Source: Dimorphilus gyrociliatus
Taxonomy: Eukaryota > Annelida > Polychaeta > Dinophilidae
Assembly (NCBI GenBank): GCA_904063045.1
Contig: CAJFCJ010000009.1
Span: forward strand, 786,942-850,941
Reading direction: 5' to 3'
Length of the DNA: 64,000 bases
Positions 52,901 to 63,756 of the stretch are shown piece after piece (positions within the stretch are counted from its first letter, which is position 1; every line of letters begins with the position of its first letter). A model generated the notes under the pieces. The model made no database searches and was not told the DNA's origin. It saw nothing but the letters and a program-made list of their open reading frames with translations. The translations under genes were made by a program, and so were the position numbers.

Positions 52901-55698
52901 AAGATAACAAGGTAGAAGCAAAGACATCGGAGGATAACAAGGTAGAGGCAAAGACATCGGAAGATAACAATATAGAATCAAAGACATCGAAAGATAACAA
53001 GGTAGAAGCAAAGACATCGGAGGATAACAAGGTAGAGGCAAAGACATCGGAAGATAACAAGGTAGAAGCAAAGGCATCAGAAGATAATAATGTTGAAGCA
53101 AAAACTTCGGAAGATAACAAGGCTGAAGCAAAAACATCGAATGAAGTTAAACCTACAGAAAGTAATCAAGTCGAAACAAATAAATCAGCTAACAAAGAAG
53201 GTTCAATCAAGTCGAGTGAAATGAAGACAGAAGATCAAAGTAAAGCAAATGAGGATAAGCTATCTAGTCAAAGTGGTGAACATAAACCTGCAGAGCAGAG
53301 AAATAATCAAGCAAATTTGACTCAGGAAACTGAAAGACTTGAAACTGACAAAAAGTCAGCATCAAAAACTACTGTTGGTAACGGTGATAATAGCAAAAGC
53401 AGTAATAATCCAAAGAGAGAAACTTTTCCAATATCAGTTCCCGTTCCTATCCCTCCCGTCTCTACATATAGTGACAAAAAGCGCAGAGATACTCGAGCTC
53501 CTAGTCGAAGAGCATCATCTAGAGCTAAACCAATTGAAAAACAGAAATCTTCTGTTACTGAAAAGAAATCAAGTAGTCCTTCTAAACCTGCAGTTCAAAA
53601 ACGACCAACCGAAGCAGTTAAAAGCCCTAATAAGAACAATTCTCAATTCACAAGAGAATCTACAAAATCTAAAATACCAGCAGCTGTTGCGACAGACAAG
53701 TCACAAGATGAAAAAGTCAATTCAAGCCCCAAGCCTATGACTTCGCATTCAAGTGAAAAAACAGAGTCAAAAATACCCAATGGTCAGATTGGAACACCCA
53801 TCAAGACAATTGGAAATAAGTCAGCTCAAGAATCTGAAAACAACCAAAGTAGCCCAGAGCAAACAAATCAAAACGTGACAGAAAACATTTCACCAGCCGA
53901 GAAAGCACAGACTACTGTCAAAGAAACTAAAGTTGAAAATAAAAATGAAAAGAAAGAGGAAGTTAGTAGCGAAGCAGTAATTTCCACAACACATCTAGAA
54001 GAACAAAGTTCCCAAGTGAAGTCGCAAAATAATCAGGAAGATAATCGTCCAAATAGCGTTCAAGAGTCAAAAGCGGAAGCTGGTGTAGGCCAAAATTCAA
54101 AGTCGATTGGGGAATCAGTCGTCGTTGATAAACCCAAAGATAATAATGAAACAATCAAAAAGAAAATGCATGAATCTTCAGTATTAGAAGCAACTGCCGT
54201 GGCAGCTGCGGTTGTGAATACTTCTCTTGAAGAATCGCATGTGAGCGAAGAAAAAGAAATACCAAAAGAGGCTAGAGAAACTAAAATTGTACATAATTCA
54301 AAAGCTGAAGAAGAAAGCAATCCAAAGGAAACTAAAGAACCTGCAAATGCTAAAGAATCAATTGTTATCGACTCTAACGATAATCAAAAAACTGAACATA
54401 CGACAGAGTCCGATATTCGAGATACAGAACGTGCCAATGAGAAAAGTAACACGAAGAGAAATGATTTGAAAGAGGAGCAAGATCCTATTGTAGAAAAAAA
54501 GAAGCTCAATCGTAATAGCAATAACCCATCAGTTACTTTGGCAAATGATACAAAACGTGACGAAAAGGAGAAAAGTGACAAAAAACCGCAACACATTAAT
54601 CGGTGGGATAGAAGAGAAATCAATACAAAGGAAGAGTACAATAAGAAGGTAACTAAACCAATCAATAAAGACAACCACGACGAAAAGAGTTCTACGTTTG
54701 AATATAATAGACCTATATTAAAGAGAGAAACAACTGATTATAAGAAACAAAATACTCCAGATCGAAGAGAACTCTATAGAAATCGAACAGATTTAAAATC
54801 AAGAGAAAAACGACCGGAAACAGGAAATCCGTACGAATCTACTTTTATACCGCCGATGACCCCTTTGAGACGAGAAAAAACGCAGACGTTTTGTTCGAGA
54901 GAACCAACTATTATTGAAGATGCTTCTCAACCACCGCCTCGTTTGAATCGTGAACGGACAAACGGAAATGTATTCCATAAGAGATTACCTCTGGTCAGAA
55001 GTGACACGTCTCCCAATTCTACTAGTAGTGAGGGATCCGTTCGAAATTTTCGTTTTAGATACGTTCCTCTTCGCCCTAAGCGTTTGGAAGAATCGCCTTA
55101 TAGACAAGTGGAAAATCGACCAAAAACTGCACCTAGACCAGGAACGAGACAAGGTTCAAAAATTCATTCTAGACCCTCAACAGCTTCTTCAAATTCCCAA
55201 AAACAAAAGTCAAGAATAGGTTTAGATCGGCCTAAAGTTGTCTACAAAAGAATTGACAATCATATACAAGAAGCGGTTAGACTATTTGAGTTGAAAAAGT
55301 TGGCAACACAGGAGCTTAACCGAGCTAAGAGATTAACTGTGTACAACCAATATAGAGGAAGTATTACCAGTAAAACCATTTTGAAGACTCTCATGGAGAA
55401 TTATAATCAAAAATCGATTCCACGCTATCGTACAACACAGAGCCAGTTTAGGGATATAAGATCGTGGCAGGATCATCTAAAAGATCAATTAACACAAGTT
55501 AACCAAGATGAAAAGGCTTACGAACAAGAATTTGGGGTAATAAAATATTTTAATATTTAGTTTATTTGTTATTTCATATTCTAATATGTTAATTTGTATT
55601 ATCTAATTTAGTGGAGACTCCAGCATAGACCATATTCAACAAAATGGTTAATCTACACACCGAATCAGGGAAAGACTAAAACTGAGAGTAGTCACTAA
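49130..55698 (+). CDS. long ankyrin-repeat protein with disordered Lys/Glu/Ser-rich tail
   Basis: Five or more exons. The first (49130-about 49201) encodes MTDIIKAVREENLEEVQQLL; an intron of about 1.77 kb with a CT microsatellite follows. From 50969 at least eight ankyrin repeats run (GRTALHYCAESSKTDIAKLL, GYTPLHLAVISSNIELIKCL, SHSTMHWASVCGQDEVITLL, GRSALLWAACVGTQHACKML, GRSPAHCAASKGHLDCLKVL, GRTCLHIATLTNNIDLCKLL). The last large exon (about 52075-55538) adds about 950 residues of low-complexity Lys/Glu/Ser/Asn sequence with a 10-residue tandem repeat, then an Arg/Pro-rich segment and a conserved-looking helical end (NHIQEAVRLFELKKLATQEL), with the final exon WRLQHRPYSTKWLIYTP. The repeat order resembles inversin-type proteins but no orthologue is claimed. 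A cytoskeletal scaffold is a guess. Confidence 0.8.
49869..49907. repeat. (CT)n microsatellite in ankyrin gene intron 1
   Basis: CT tract with a single interruption, inside the 1.77-kb first intron. Confidence 0.9.
52831..53140 (+). repeat. in-frame 30-bp tandem repeat (TSEDNKVEAK)
   Basis: About ten copies of a 30-base unit encoding TSEDNKVEAK with small changes (NIVAAK, NNIESK, SKDNKVEAK, ASEDNNVEAK). The copies are nearly identical at DNA level, and a block of three units appears twice in a row, a 90-base higher-order duplication (about 52891-53070). Confidence 0.9.
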
Positions 55699-55723
55699 TC
55701 TGCACTAATAAATTAAACTAAGC

Positions 55724-57320
55724 TTAATCCGCTTTCAAATCATTCTTAACTTCATCCGGAATCTTATTCAAGTACCAAGTGTGCTCAGACTCTAAGCACG
55801 TAGCCAGCACTCCACTGGAATTTCTTCTTGGAACGTTCACTTCATATGGAATATTGACACCTCTTATATCTGTCAACTTTCCGCCGGCCGCCTTAAGGAC
55901 AGCTTCTGGAGCTGCAGTATCCCATTTTTTACAACCTGGAGATGCAAATACATAAGCATGAGCTTTGCCTTCAATGAGCAAGAGAACTTTGTGCCCAGCG
56001 CCACCAACTTTGATAACTTCTGTTGGCTCGCAAGAATCTACGGCAGCTTTTACAGAACCACTGGAATGTGATCGAGTCGTTGTTATAATTCTACCAGTAG
56101 ATGGCGGAACGGTTGGTTGAGGTATTCCATAAGCTCCTGAATGCAATATTAATAGTATTGGAAAAATGAAAAACAATTGAATAGTAACGATGTGATTCTA
56201 TCTGTGTATATAATCATAAAAAGTTCCGTTTGCAGATGGTGCAATTTAATAAACATTCATACGATATATCATTGTCTAAACTGTCTGTTGCATATATAAT
56301 TATGCTTACCCACGCCCACAATTCCCCAGATAGTTCTTCCTAGTTCAGCGTCTGGTCCAGCTTTATAGTTAAAGTAAGGTTGATAGATTACACCACCGAC
56401 CGCTTCTCCGTTGACCGTTACTCCAATTAGTACAGTTACATGATCCAGAAGGCCTATAGATGATAGTAAATCTTTACAATTTGATAACAAAGTTTCCTTA
56501 ATCATAAAATACCTTGCGTGTACTCTGCTGTACCATCTAATGGGTCGATCCAAATAATTATCTAAACGCAACAAGGAGAAAAAAGAATATCAGCTATGTG
56601 CTCGATGAAGCACATTACGTAGCCATGGAAACGAGGCTTACTTGGTCGTCTGTCACGTTTTTTAGTTTGTCTGGTAATCGATCTGCAGTGCTTAAAACTT
56701 CTTCTGACTGAGATAGTTCTATCCAATCTTCGGGTACTTGGGAAGAATCCAGTTCCTCCTCACCAATCATGGTCACCTTGGGATAACGTTTTTTTAATGA
56801 CGCCATAATGCATCTTTGGGCAGACCTATCAGCTTCGGTTTGCAAATCATTCTTTCCCTACAGAAAAACAAAAGAGATTATTTGAAATCTATATGTCATT
56901 ATCATTAAAAGCAGTATGTGCCATAATTCCAATCTATTTAATTCAATACCTTCTCAACAATTCCTAAGTTACCCTTTTTTAGAATATCTCTAATGATATT
57001 TCCTGCTTTTTCCGATATATTAACAGAGCTAGCGATTATGTCACTTAATAAAGGCATTATTGACTATTTCACTCTCAATGTAATCCAACCAGCTGATGCA
57101 AACTTGATTGTGAACTATAGCCTGCAGAAATCACGCCATCTCTCTCAATACTCTTGCGCCATCTATTATCTTTTCTTAATAAAATTAAAATATATAAATA
57201 TATAATTACCTTATTAACAATACCCCACTTTCCTTCTTGAAACAAGTTTCTGATTATGCTACCACTTTTCTTTGCCGCTTGAACAGCTTGTGACATGATA
57301 GAGACAATTCTTCCTGACAT
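55724..57320 (-). CDS. BPNT1: 3'(2'),5'-bisphosphate nucleotidase 1
   Basis: Lithium-sensitive phosphatase that removes the 3' phosphate from PAP and related nucleotides. Exon 1 (57320-57210) encodes [20 protein letters not shown] through WGIVNK; the next shared exon begins [20 protein letters not shown] and includes the metal-site [14 protein letters not shown]. The metal/catalytic motif [13 protein letters not shown] is near 56550, followed by [89 protein letters not shown] and [14 protein letters not shown]. The lithium-phosphatase motif set (DPxDGT ... WDxxAP) is complete. A second, homologous first exon with its own ATG lies between exon 1 and the shared exon. Confidence 0.93.
56950..57057 (-). 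CDS. BPNT1: BPNT1 alternative first coding exon (duplicate of exon 1)
   Basis: 36 codons from an ATG at 57057 to a GT donor (GAGAAG|GTATTG) encode [20 protein letters not shown] followed by [16 protein letters not shown]. This aligns with exon 1 ([19 protein letters not shown]) and even better with vertebrate BPNT1 (AQKAGMIVRRVIAEGDLGIVEK). Both exons end in phase 0 at the same residue, so either can splice to the shared exon at about 56858. The two would give alternative N-termini and, because each has its own ATG, probably separate promoters. Confidence 0.75.
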
Positions 57321-58164
57321 TTTTTATGATTAAAATGATTTGCCTACGAAAATTGATATTACTTCAAGACCAATGAGAATGACCGTAACAAGCGTCTATT
57401 TGATTCTAAATTATTATAGAATTTAAAATAATTATAAGTTTGGGTGTTCGGCAATTTGTTCTATTTATAGATGTCGCTACTGTCTTCCGGCCCCGCGGTC
57501 TCAGCGACGCCGATCTTGGATATGAGATTTTCAGTAAGTTTTTCATAAAGTATTGAAAATTATATTACAGATATACGTTAACGATTAATACAACAAAAAA
57601 TGATTAACAGTAATCCATACTTTTCTTCATTTTAATTCCGATTCATATGTGACAGTTAAATTATCTAAATTTTCGCTCGATTCTTTTATTTCATACATGT
57701 ACTCTTTGTTTTGAACCTCAGAACTCTCCTTCTCTTTTTGTTTTCACCGATCTCACTATTAAAGTAGAAAAGAAAAGCCAAAATAATAATATAGTGATTA
57801 TTAGAGCTTTAAGAATTTACATTAATAGATATAATCGCATTTGGCTATTAGGTAAAAACTAATATTAATATTATTCCAGATTTCAGGCTTAAACAGAGAA
57901 ATTAAGCATTTATGATAATAAAAGTATCATATTTAAAGCAGTTTGTTTTAAATTTTTAATAACGATATAAAAGTTAGCGCTGATTAAATCTAACCAAAAT
58001 ATTAATTACGTATATAAATGTTTTATATAATTTTCGACAAGTGTTTTTATTGTGAAATCTTTTCTAGATCGATTCTTGGGGCATAGAATTTTTATTATTA
58101 TGTTAACTTATAGTAAAAATATTTATATTTTCTTGTGATAAAATAATTAATTTGCAGCTTTAAA
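57321..58164. promoter_or_regulatory. divergent BPNT1 / PHF10 promoter and PHF10 5' UTR exon with intron
   Basis: Directly upstream of BPNT1 exon 1. A short GC-rich patch (about 57480-57520, including CCCCGCGG) stands out in AT-rich DNA and ends in a donor (TTTCA|GTAAGT, 57533/57534). A matching acceptor TTTGCAG lies at 58151-58157, just before the PHF10 ATG at 58165. This suggests a non-coding first exon and a 624-bp 5' UTR intron. Confidence 0.5.
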
Positions 58165-61100
58165 ATGGATCATAACCAACCGATTGATTCGGAAAAATCT
58201 TCCGCTTCACCCGAAACGACAGCAGATGCTCAAGAAATTTCTGCGAAGAAAGCAAAATTGTCGTTAGAAGACATTTGTTCATACTCTGAAGAAGTTGGGG
58301 AAGTCGTTTCCAAGATATCTGAAGAAACTATTGTTACAGAAGTGAAAGCATGCTTAGAAGAATGTGTTATAAAATGTATCTCGGAAGAAGAAAGTAAATC
58401 CTTGATTGAGTCGCAACTGGAACCGTCTGAAGAGTCTGAGGATAATATTAAAGAGCAGACTGTCGATGACAATGACAGTAATTCTAATAATGATGTTATT
58501 GAGCCAGACTCCAAAGAGACACTGTCAGAAGCAGATGATAAAGAAAATACGATCCTCGAAGGATTGAAAGCTAAAGCTGACGAACAAAGTTCGGATGAAT
58601 CCAGCTCTAAAAATGATGACGATCAGCATTCGAACGAATCTAGTGCGGTTGAAGACGATCAAAAGTTAAACACACAAAACCTGAAAGTTACAAATGTTGA
58701 GGACGACAGCAACTCAAATGAGGAAGTAACTCTTGTGGATGATAAAATCTTTAGCAAAGACACTATTATGAACGAAGAATGCAATTCAAGCGAACCTTCT
58801 CCCTTGAAAGATGATCAGAATTCGAATGAACCTAAAACTATTGATGAAGATCAAAATTCAAATGAACCTTCGCCCTCGGAGGATTCGAACGAGCCCATAA
58901 CAATGGATGAAGACCAAAATTCAAATGAACCAGTTCTGATGGAAGAAGATCAGAATTCAAACGAACCTACTGCAACAGAAGAACAATCAGCTGCTGACGA
59001 TGATCAGAGTTCAGTTGAGAAGCAGACGGCAGAAGAACTAAAAGAAATAGATTCAGACACAAAGGCCTCTAAGGAAGATATTGTTGAAAGATATAAGTTA
59101 CCTTCAGTTGAATCGTCTCAAAATGCTGAGGATTCGAGAAGCAGTGATCAAAGTAAACCTGAAAGTAAAAATGGTGGAGAAAAGCCCACCAAACGATCCA
59201 GCTGTAGGACATCGTTAAGAAAGGAAATGAGTCAAATCGGACACGTCGCGTAAGATTTTAATTTTTATATTCTTTCATAAAATTTATTTGCAATAATTCT
59301 AATAAAATTTTTATTTTAGCCGCCAAATTGGCGCTCAGGAAGTTATAGAATATCAATGGCCAGCCAACTCTGAGCATCATTATTTCCTGCAAGAACAAAT
59401 TTCTGATTATCTTGAAGTAGTTTCATTCAGAAGAAGATATCCAGGTAAAATTATTTCTATCAAATATTGATTTTCCTTCTAAACGGGATTGTTTCTAACA
59501 AATAGAATTGACTCGACGGAATATAGAACCAAACGAACGAAATTATCTGCTAGATAGAGGACTTGTAAATGAAACTCAATCTGACCTAGGTATATAAGCC
59601 GATTTCATTAATAATATTTGTTGTAGCAATAGTACTAGAAAATTCTTTCATACATAGGCTTAGTTCCATTACGAAGTGAAGAGGTCATGGAACTTATGGA
59701 AAAAGACTTTCCTGAAAAATGTAAAGAAATAGCTAAAGTTCTTAGAGAGCGAGAAAGAAAAAAGATGATAGAAACCGTAAAAACTACTTATAGTACTCAG
59801 AAAACAATTGACAAACATAAACTAGAGCATTTAAGAAAAAAGGCAATTAAAGGAGCTTCTGAATTTAATTCCAATCTACGACGAGAAAGAAAAGATGAGA
59901 GAAGAGTTTATTTCGATTTACAAACAATGGTTCGTTAATTACTTTTTTTTTCTATTAATTAATGAAAATAATGACAATTCTAACTGTTTTAATTTCCTGT
60001 AGCAAGTGCATTTCCCTCAAAGAAAACTTAAATTGAAGGATCCTTCCTATAAACAGGCATATCCAGCAGCTCTTATTCCAGGACAATATACAGACTACAC
60101 TAAAAAGTATATTACTGTCTTGTATAAGTTAAAAGCATCATACTATAATTACAATGATATATCTAGATTTAACAATACTCAATTGAAATGTCTGCCTCTG
60201 AACTGTGCTCTTCGTATGCCTCCAACACCACCTCCCGAATTGGAAACTCATTTCTCTGAAGATGTAAATAGTTCTTTTATTGCATTTTAGAGGATAATAT
60301 TTTTAACTTATTGAAAAAATCTGTTTCTAGTCCGAATCAAGTAAAAGTGATGAAGAGTCTCAAAGTTCTGACATGAGTTCTGAGGACGAAAGTAATAATG
60401 AAATTGTACCAGAGGAAGTTGAAAAAGAACCGGTACAGACAACACCTGTAAATAGAGCTTCAAGGGTATTAGTTGGAGGTCGAGCAAGACGTAAGAGAAG
60501 AGGAGCATTCCTCTTCAGCATGCCGAGGAAATTGCCACCAAAGCCTGTTGGTAGACCACCAGGCCCTGGAAGAGGGCGAGGACGTGGTAGAGGAAGAAGG
60601 GTAAAACCTATTCAAATATACCTGTTTCAAAAAAAGTTCTTTTTATAATCTTAAAATAAATAATAGGGTCGACCGCCTTTGAGAAATGTTGCTAGGGAAA
60701 TACCACCTTTAAAACTAAATTTAGTAAGTTTTATATATCTCGTATTTTAAAAACCGGAATTCTCTTATAAATTCAATATTTTTGCAGAGTGCGCTTCCCA
60801 AAGAATCATCTGATAGTCCAACGCCAATAGTGAATATTCTATTTTTATCTTTTAATTTTTATATATATATATGTGTTCAATATCGCCTTAAGGCCTCAAC
60901 CGAAGAAGTTTGCGGTATTTGTCGAGGAGACGAACAAAAGAATAAGGAAGGATCACCAGAAGATCTTGTTAAATGTGGCGATTGCGGAAGAGCAGGTATT
61001 TATTAACACTTTGCTTCCAATCGATAATAACAGATGCTTAAAATTTAAAATGATCAGATTTTGAATAAGATGGCTCTGTGGCTTAGTTGGTTAAAGCGCC

Positions 61101-61606
61101 TGTCTAGTAAACAGGAGATCGAGGGTTCGAATCCCTCCAGAGCCTTTTGTACCAGTGAACATTTTTGTAATGAACATTTTTACTATACACAGGACACCCG
61201 ACATGCTATGAAATATCACATATGCTTACTCAAATAAAAAAATATAGCTGGCAGTGTATGGAATGTAAGGCATGCGCGTTTTGTGAATCAACAAGAGATG
61301 AAGATAAAATGATTTTTTGTGATCAGTGTGATAGAGGTTATCATACTTTTTGTCTCGGTATACCAAATATCCCATCTGGAAGTTGGCAATGTCCAAAATG
61401 TACACCAAAGAGAAGAACGTCGGATGATTCCTTAGATTCTGATGTTGAAATATTACCAACAAAGTAAAGTTATTAACTATAAGGAATTCATTATAAATTT
61501 TTAACTTATCTTTTTCTTTAAAAACAACAGAAGAAGAAGAAAAACCTTGACTAAGAACAGCAATGGCCTTAAGAAAGAAGCTTCTAGTGAAGGTGCATCA
61601 AACTGA
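58165..61606 (+). CDS. PHF10: PHF10 / BAF45a, PBAF chromatin-remodelling subunit
   Basis: About twelve exons. An acidic N-terminal region of 360 residues (58165-59251) carries repeats of a DDQNSNEP unit. The SAY domain follows, nearly matching PHF10: [78 protein letters not shown] and [16 protein letters not shown]. Next come AT-hook-like repeats ([17 protein letters not shown], then GRPPLRN). Two tandem PHD fingers complete it: CGICRGDEQ...[14 protein letters not shown], and [20 protein letters not shown] to [24 protein letters not shown]. The end is a basic KRRRK signal and [11 protein letters not shown]. The Cys/His ligands of both fingers are present once the intron carrying the tRNA gene (about 60994-61192) is removed. 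Confidence 0.93.
61072..61145 (+). tRNA. tRNA-Thr (anticodon AGT)
   Basis: Complete cloverleaf of 73 bases plus discriminator: acceptor GGCTCTG pairs with CAGAGCC, the D arm contains the A box (TGGCTTAGTTGG), the anticodon loop CTAGTAA has AGT, and the T arm is GAGGGTTCGAATCCCTC (B box GGTTCGAATCC). There is no intron and no encoded CCA. A TTTT Pol III terminator follows at once. It lies on the same strand inside the intron that splits the first PHD finger of PHF10. Confidence 0.97.
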
Positions 61607-61885
61607 TATTTAAACTTTTTATTAGTTTAGTTGTTTGTAAAAAATTGTACGAAAACATCTTTATAGGATTGTTATAAAAAAAATTTTTCTCACTTTATCC
61701 CTTTTTTTTATATTTGTACTAAAACATAAGAAAACAAGAAAAAAATACGAAAAGAAATTAGTTTCACAGTGTGACATTTATGCGTTTCAAGCTTGTTATA
61801 CTACTCTCTCTTAAAACTTCCATTATCGCTATTTACGTATTGAAGCAAAACAAGAGAACGCAACTTCTTATAAAGAAGTATATTA
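61607..61885. other. convergent 3' spacer (PHF10 / YARS2)
   Basis: Short T-rich sequence between two convergent stop codons. No gene is seen. Confidence 0.6.
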
Positions 61886-63756
61886 TCACGATCTTGCGGG
61901 GAACCACTCGATGATGTAGTATTTCTTTTTCCCCACTTTAATAACACTTATTCCATTTTTTAAAATGGCACTTGCTTCATCAATCCGATATTCCGGATCA
62001 AGAACTTTTTGTTCATTTAATTTAACTCCTCCTTGTCGAATGATTCTGTCAGCGTCCTCTATTTTGTTGAAGAAAAACTAGTTATTTCTATTTTAAAAAG
62101 AAATTACAATATTTACTATTTCTTTTAAAGCATTTTGCGGCCATACAAATATCAGACAACTTCATTCCATTCTCAAATTGAATTTGTGTTGTAGAAGCAT
62201 TCTTAAATAGATTCTGTAATTCAGTACCATCTAAGTCTCCTATCATTTTAGCAACGTCTTCATTTTTGCCAAAGAGAATTGCAGAATATTTTTCTGCTAT
62301 CTCTACTCCCACCTCTAATAATTTTAATATTATAAGAAACACATTAAAAGACAAATGATCTTCATTTACCTCCGTGAACTAATTTCACTACCTCTACTGC
62401 AAGTTTTTTCTGAGCCATTCGTTCGGATGGATTTTCCTATGTTTTAAAATAGTAACAAACAAGATAAATATGAAGTATTAACCCGGATTGTAAAATGTAC
62501 TAACAAGATGTAAATTTATAAGTTTCTTTATGGAATCTATAGGTAAAAAAGTAAATAATGATAACATTCTTTCCATATCATCGTCAGGGAGGTTGATAAA
62601 AAACTTCAAAAATAGTAAAAATAACTTTAAAGAGCAATATCATTATTTTTCCTTATTAATTACAAACTTGATATAACTCGTATGCGGAGGTTTGAATGCC
62701 GTCTAACCATACTGAATTTCCAGCACTCTTTCCCAATTTGGCGCCACTCGAATCTGTAATTAGTGGGACAGTTAATCCAAAAACAGTATCTTTTTTAACT
62801 CTTTGGATGAACTCGTATCCAGAAACGATATTTCCAGTTTGATCATTTCCTCCAATTTGAATATAGCAATTATATTTGTTCATTAAATGAAACCAATCGT
62901 AAGACTGGAATATTTGATAAGTGAACTCGCATAGACTGAGACCTTGCTCTCCCTTTAATCGAGTTTGGACTCTATGGAAAACATACTATAGTTACTTAAG
63001 ATTGTTAATAATATCATAAAATATAACGGACGTTTCTCTACTCAGGAGAGGACCCATTCTAAAATGCCTTCCGTATGTTGACAAAAATTCTACCAGATTT
63101 ATTTGGGAATACCAATCTTCATTATTGAGAATACTGAAATAATAGAGGGGTTTATATTAAAATGAAAATGTATCGCTTAACATACGTAAAAGATCCGGGA
63201 TTATCTTTTTGAAACATATCATCGAAATTCTTTTGTATTTTTTCAATTATCATTCTTATTGAGGACACATTTTCTCTTATATGAATTTTATCAATAGGAT
63301 TTCTTTCACTATTTTTTCCACTAGGGTCACCTATTTGTGCTGTAGCACCACCAATCTGTAAATAAATTATTGTTTGTCAGATGTTCATTGTTGTAATTTT
63401 AAGGATATTAACGAGGACAACAGCATTATGTCCAGCTCTTTGACAATGTAAGAGTGCAATTAACGGTAACAAATTCCCTATATGTAGACTACTTGCAGTT
63501 GGATCTATACCGAGATAGAAACACTGAGGGGATGAAAGTTTGGCCTCTAACTCATTCCTCCTGTAAGAGCATTATAGAAACGATTATTAGGGATTTTTTT
63601 GGTTACTTATTAGAGAGTCTTTACAAAGTATTAGGAAATATATTTTGCAGAATCCCTCTCTCTTGTAGATTTGATGTGTTTAAGCTGTACTGTCCATACT
63701 GTCTGGTGAGTTGGTTGTAATATTTAAAAACTTGCCTCCCGGTACGAATGAATGAC
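61886..63756 (-). CDS. YARS2: mitochondrial tyrosyl-tRNA synthetase (5' end unsure)
   Basis: Class I synthetase charging mitochondrial tRNA-Tyr. About ten exons. The most upstream frame found reads [20 protein letters not shown] up to a donor near 63633, then [19 protein letters not shown], the HIGH-type motif [50 protein letters not shown]-type sequence and the tyrosine pocket [20 protein letters not shown]. The KMSKS equivalent is [16 protein letters not shown] (near 62730), with Lys-Leu-Gly-Lys-Ser as in YARS2. The C-terminal S4-like RNA-binding region has [19 protein letters not shown] and [17 protein letters not shown], ending IEWFPARS. No in-frame ATG precedes 63740; an AG at 63757-63758 suggests an earlier exon carrying the start. 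Confidence 0.88.

Noticed and set aside
52479..53137. Long repetitive minus-strand frames opposite the 30-bp repeat
   Set aside because: Antisense shadows of the TSEDNKVEAK tandem repeat with no independent support.
52840..53140. Possible CRISPR-like array
   Set aside because: The units are contiguous, in frame and lack spacers; it is a coding minisatellite.
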